Assembly: GCF_965218685.1 (NCBI RefSeq)
Contig: NZ_OZ244657.1
Coordinates: forward strand, 2,976,001 to 3,040,000
Reading direction: 5' to 3'
From: Thalassobius sp965218685
GTDB lineage: Bacteria; Pseudomonadota; Alphaproteobacteria; Rhodobacterales; Rhodobacteraceae
Length of the DNA stretch: 64,000 nt
In this document: piece by piece, positions 61,609-64,000 of the stretch
How positions within the stretch are numbered: position 1 is the first letter of the stretch
How the letters are laid out: every line of letters begins with the position of its first letter
Notes under the pieces: model-generated
What the model was told of the DNA's origin: nothing
The model's input: only the letters and a program-made list of their open reading frames with translations
Databases searched by the model: none
Program-made: the position numbers and the translations under genes

Positions 61609-62651
61609 AGCAGAGCGCCCTTATAGGTCACGCCCTCGCCCGCGCCGATGGTGCCCAGCGTGGTGACGGTCTCGCCCGCCTCGGTCAGCAACTCGGTCAG
61701 GGCGGCGGCGCGGTCTGCGTCCACCACCAGGATCATGCCGATGCCGCAGTTAAAGGTCTTCAGCAGCTCGGATTCTTCCATGCCGCCGGTGGCAGCCAGC
61801 CATTTGAAGACGGGCGGCAATTCCCAGGCATCCAGGTCGATGGTCGCGCCCATGCCCTCGGGTAGAACGCGGGGCAGGTTCTCGGTCAGACCGCCGCCGG
61901 TGATATGGGCCAGTGCGTGCACGCCGCCCGCGCGGACAGCCGCCAGCGACTGTTTGACATACAACCGAGTCGGTGCCAGCAAGGCCGCGCCCAGCGTCCC
62001 GTCGCCAAACGGGCAATCCGCGTCCCATCCCAGGCCGGAGACTTCGACCAGCTTGCGCACGAGGCTATAGCCGTTCGAGTGCACACCGTTCGAGCCAAGG
62101 CCCAGCAGCACGTCGCCTTCGGTCACGCCGTCAGGCAGATCCGTGCCGCGCTCCATCGCGCCGACCGCGAAACCGGCCAAATCGAAATCGCCCTCGGAAT
62201 ACATGCCGGGCATTTCCGCCGTTTCCCCGCCGATCAGGGCACAGCCGGACTGCACGCAGCCCTCGGCGATGCCTTCGACAATGCGCGCGGCCTGATCCAG
62301 CTCCAGCTTGCCGGTGGCAAAATAATCCAGGAAAAACAGAGGCTCAGCGCCCTGACAGACCAGATCGTTGACGCACATCGCGACCAGATCAATGCCAATC
62401 GTGTCCACGTTGCCTGTGTCGATGGCGATCCGCAGCTTGGTGCCCACACCGTCAGTGGCCCCCACCAGGATCGGGTCGGAATACCCGGCGTCCTTCAGGT
62501 CGAACAAAGCGCCAAAACCGCCCAGCCCCGACATCACGCCCGAGCGTTTGGTCCGCTTGGCTGCCGGTTTGATCCGGTCCACCAATTCGTTGCCTGCATC
62601 AATATCAACACCTGCATCCGCGTAGGTCAGGCCGTTCTTGCCAGTGGTCAT
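61605..62651 (-). CDS. purM: Phosphoribosylformylglycinamidine cyclo-ligase
   Basis: I use ATG 62651 (MTTGKNGLTYADAGVDIDAG), eight bases after GGGG, giving 348 aa; two further ATGs upstream are less likely. Typical motifs are GGFGALFDLKDAGYSDPILV, ATDGVGTKLRIA, ALIGGETAEMPGMY and ALAHITGGGLTENLPRVLP. It closes the imidazole ring to AIR. purM-purN is the usual order. Confidence 0.95.
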   Translation of the reverse strand: MTTGKNGLTYADAGVDIDAGNELVDRIKPAAKRTKRSGVMSGLGGFGALFDLKDAGYSDPILVGATDGVGTKLRIAIDTGNVDTIGIDLVAMCVNDLVCQGAEPLFFLDYFATGKLELDQAARIVEGIAEGCVQSGCALIGGETAEMPGMYSEGDFDLAGFAVGAMERGTDLPDGVTEGDVLLGLGSNGVHSNGYSLVRKLVEVSGLGWDADCPFGDGTLGAALLAPTRLYVKQSLAAVRAGGVHALAHITGGGLTENLPRVLPEGMGATIDLDAWELPPVFKWLAATGGMEESELLKTFNCGIGMILVVDADRAAALTELLTEAGETVTTLGTIGAGEGVTYKGALL

Positions 62652-62721
62652 CAGCATATCCCCGAGTTTCTCGCGCTTCCGATAGACCATTGCGCGTCCG
62701 GTGTCCACGGGTGCGCGGGCA

Positions 62722-63111
62722 TTACAGGTGGCCTGCCTCTTCCAGCACCTTTCGGGCGGCGCGGAAACACTCCAGCCCCTGCGGCACCCCGCAATAGATC
62801 GCAACGACATGAACGATGGCGCGTATCTGTTCGGGGGTCACACCGTTGTTCAGCGCACCGCGGCAGTGCAGCTCCCATTCGTGCATCTTGCCCAGCGCCC
62901 CGATCATCGCCAGGTTCATCATCGAGCGGGTTTTGGCGTCGATCACATCATCGCCCCAGCCAAAGCCCCAGCACCATGCGGTCATCGCCTCTTGGAACGG
63001 GCGGGTGAAGTCATCTGCGGCGGCAAGGTTTTTTTCTACGTATTCCGCGCCCAGCGTGCCTTTGCGTTGCTCCATGCCTTGCAGGAACAGGTCTTCGTCA
63101 AAAATGCTCAT
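62722..63111 (-). CDS. Carboxymuconolactone decarboxylase-family protein
   Basis: The 129-aa protein is a CMD-like helical bundle with GDDVIDAKTRSMMNLAMIGA, HEWELHCRGALNNGVTPEQI, and VVAIYCGVPQGLECFRAAR. It may be a PcaC-type decarboxylase of the protocatechuate pathway; CMD-fold peroxidases usually have a CxxC, which is lacking. It is encoded 33 bases after a hotdog thioesterase and near a fumarylacetoacetase-type gene, which suggests aromatic catabolism. Confidence 0.85.
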   Translation of the reverse strand: MSIFDEDLFLQGMEQRKGTLGAEYVEKNLAAADDFTRPFQEAMTAWCWGFGWGDDVIDAKTRSMMNLAMIGALGKMHEWELHCRGALNNGVTPEQIRAIVHVVAIYCGVPQGLECFRAARKVLEEAGHL

Positions 63112-63144
63112 CTGTGGATACCCCTTCTGATTTGGGGCACGATA

Positions 63145-63576
63145 CTAGGGCCGGTCAATCACTGCCAGCGTCATCCGAGAGATACAGACCAGCCGGTCCT
63201 GCTCGTCCGTGATACGGGTTTCCCAGACTTGGGTGCGCCGCCCGATATGAATGGGCTTGGACACGCCATAGACCCAGCCATCCGTGGCCGAGCGGATGTG
63301 GTTGGCGTTGATTTCCTGACCGACGCAGCCGTATTTTTCGCGGTCGATCACAAAGTTCGCTCCGATCGAGGCCAGCGTTTCAGCCAGCACCACCGAGGCC
63401 CCGCCATGCAGCAGGCCCATCGGCTGTTTTGTGCGATGATCCACGGGCATTCGGGCCTTTAGATAGTCATTCCCGGCCTCGATCACCTCGATCCCCATAT
63501 GGCCGTTGGCACAATCCTTGCCCAGCGCCTCGATGATTTCCAGGTCAATGGGGGTGGTCCAGATCGTGTCGGTCAT
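63145..63576 (-). CDS. Hotdog-fold thioesterase (PaaI-like)
   Basis: The 143-aa protein has GLLHGGASVVLAETLASIGA, the hotdog helix with the conserved HGG, and EINANHIRSATDGWVYGVSK after it. Members hydrolyse aromatic or acyl-CoA thioesters that would trap CoA. It is encoded in line with the CMD protein and downstream of a fumarylacetoacetase-type gene. Confidence 0.9.
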   Translation of the reverse strand: MTDTIWTTPIDLEIIEALGKDCANGHMGIEVIEAGNDYLKARMPVDHRTKQPMGLLHGGASVVLAETLASIGANFVIDREKYGCVGQEINANHIRSATDGWVYGVSKPIHIGRRTQVWETRITDEQDRLVCISRMTLAVIDRP

Positions 63577-63665
63577 GCGGGATCTCCTTGTTCTTTGCGG
63601 GTCACTGTCCCCAGACAGGGACAGCGCCGCAAGAGCAAGGCCATGTGACCACGCGTCATTTGCCC

Positions 63666-64000
63666 CTATTCAGGATCGCCAATGGTCAACGAGATCGGCT
63701 GAAGCCCATCAACGCCGCCGGTGATCACGTCCCCCGCCACAACGGGGCCCACACCGGCGGGGGTGCCGGTCATGATCACGTCACCGGGGACAAGGTGATA
63801 GTACTTCGACAGGTCTGCCACGATTTCCTGTACGTTGTGAATCAGGTCCTTCAACTGGGCCTCTTGCTTCAGCTCGCCGTTGACCTCCAGGTGGATGCGC
63901 TGGTCGTCCAGTTCGCCCATCTCGGCGGCCTTGGTCAGCGGGGCAAACACAGCCGAGCCTTCCACGTCCTTACCCAGATCCCAGGGGCGCTGCTTGGATC
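63666..64000 (-). CDS. Fumarylacetoacetate hydrolase-family protein (C-terminal part)
   Basis: The leftward reading is open to the window edge and stops at 63666. Its C-terminal 111 residues contain RPWDLGKDVEGSAVFAPL, HLEVNGELKQEAQLKDLIH, VQEIVADLSKYYHLVPGDVI and MTGTPAGVGPVVAGDVI. TGTPAGVG is the FAH-family active-site signature. The enzyme cleaves C-C bonds of fumarylpyruvate- or acylpyruvate-type products of aromatic degradation. The N-terminus lies beyond 64000. Confidence 0.9.
   Translation of the reverse strand, partial: SKQRPWDLGKDVEGSAVFAPLTKAAEMGELDDQRIHLEVNGELKQEAQLKDLIHNVQEIVADLSKYYHLVPGDVIMTGTPAGVGPVVAGDVITGGVDGLQPISLTIGDPE

Overview
The window comes from the chromosome of an alphaproteobacterium, most likely a marine Rhodobacteraceae (Roseobacter group) strain. 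The main support is a circularly permuted two-piece tmRNA next to its adaptor gene sspB, a trgA-trgB-cysK tellurite-resistance cluster, acuI, a DUF1476 (F1Fo inhibitor zeta) gene, and a cobalamin-dependent methionine pathway that appears to be split into separate proteins. Core genes are GC-rich.

Layout. (1) 1 to about 17 kb is part of a prophage or phage-derived island. It holds a terminase small-subunit fragment, an orphan ParB-methyltransferase, and a leftward replication/recombination block (RuvC-like resolvase, prim-pol/helicase, DEAD helicase, PD-(D/E)XK nuclease, DUF669, Sak4-like ATPase). It also holds an excisionase-like HTH protein, a frameshifted hypothetical gene, a rightward S24-type repressor, and a large serine recombinase with its usual small companions (82-aa ORF, DUF2924, HTH protein). 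Two repeat arrays sit in its non-coding gaps. (2) 17 to 24.5 kb is an accessory strip of mixed and visibly lower GC. It has an HNH-HIT fusion, a compact three-gene RiPP operon (57-aa precursor, radical SAM/SPASM maturase, 2OG-Fe(II) oxygenase), an IS66 remnant, a coiled-coil NYN/PIN nuclease-like gene, and an intact IS3-family element. The IS has split a CxxCxGxG zinc-finger gene, and the 4-bp target duplication can be read directly. tRNA-Ser(GGA) bounds this strip. (3) 24.6 to 64 kb is ordinary chromosome: tellurite resistance and MscS-like channel, CFA-type methyltransferase and photolyase, acrylyl-CoA reductase, GntR regulator, tmRNA/SspB, fumarase, P450 plus putative hydrolase, CcdA, RNase E, a secreted GDPD, a DctB/DctD-like two-component system, two purine blocks (purC-purS-purQ and purM-purN), methionine/corrinoid genes, SufE, RNase D and small metabolic enzymes.

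The most interesting system is the RiPP operon at 18181-20503. The short precursor gene overlaps the maturase start codon (ATGA), and the maturase overlaps the oxygenase. The precursor C-terminus carries repeated Tyr-x-Arg/Lys triplets, the type of aromatic-x-x unit that three-residue-cyclophane-forming radical SAM enzymes crosslink. It has no obvious transporter or protease and lies in recently acquired, AT-richer DNA.

All family names come from reading the translated sequence; no database search was run. Coordinates of start codons were adjusted where a Shine-Dalgarno sequence or an overlap favoured one ATG.
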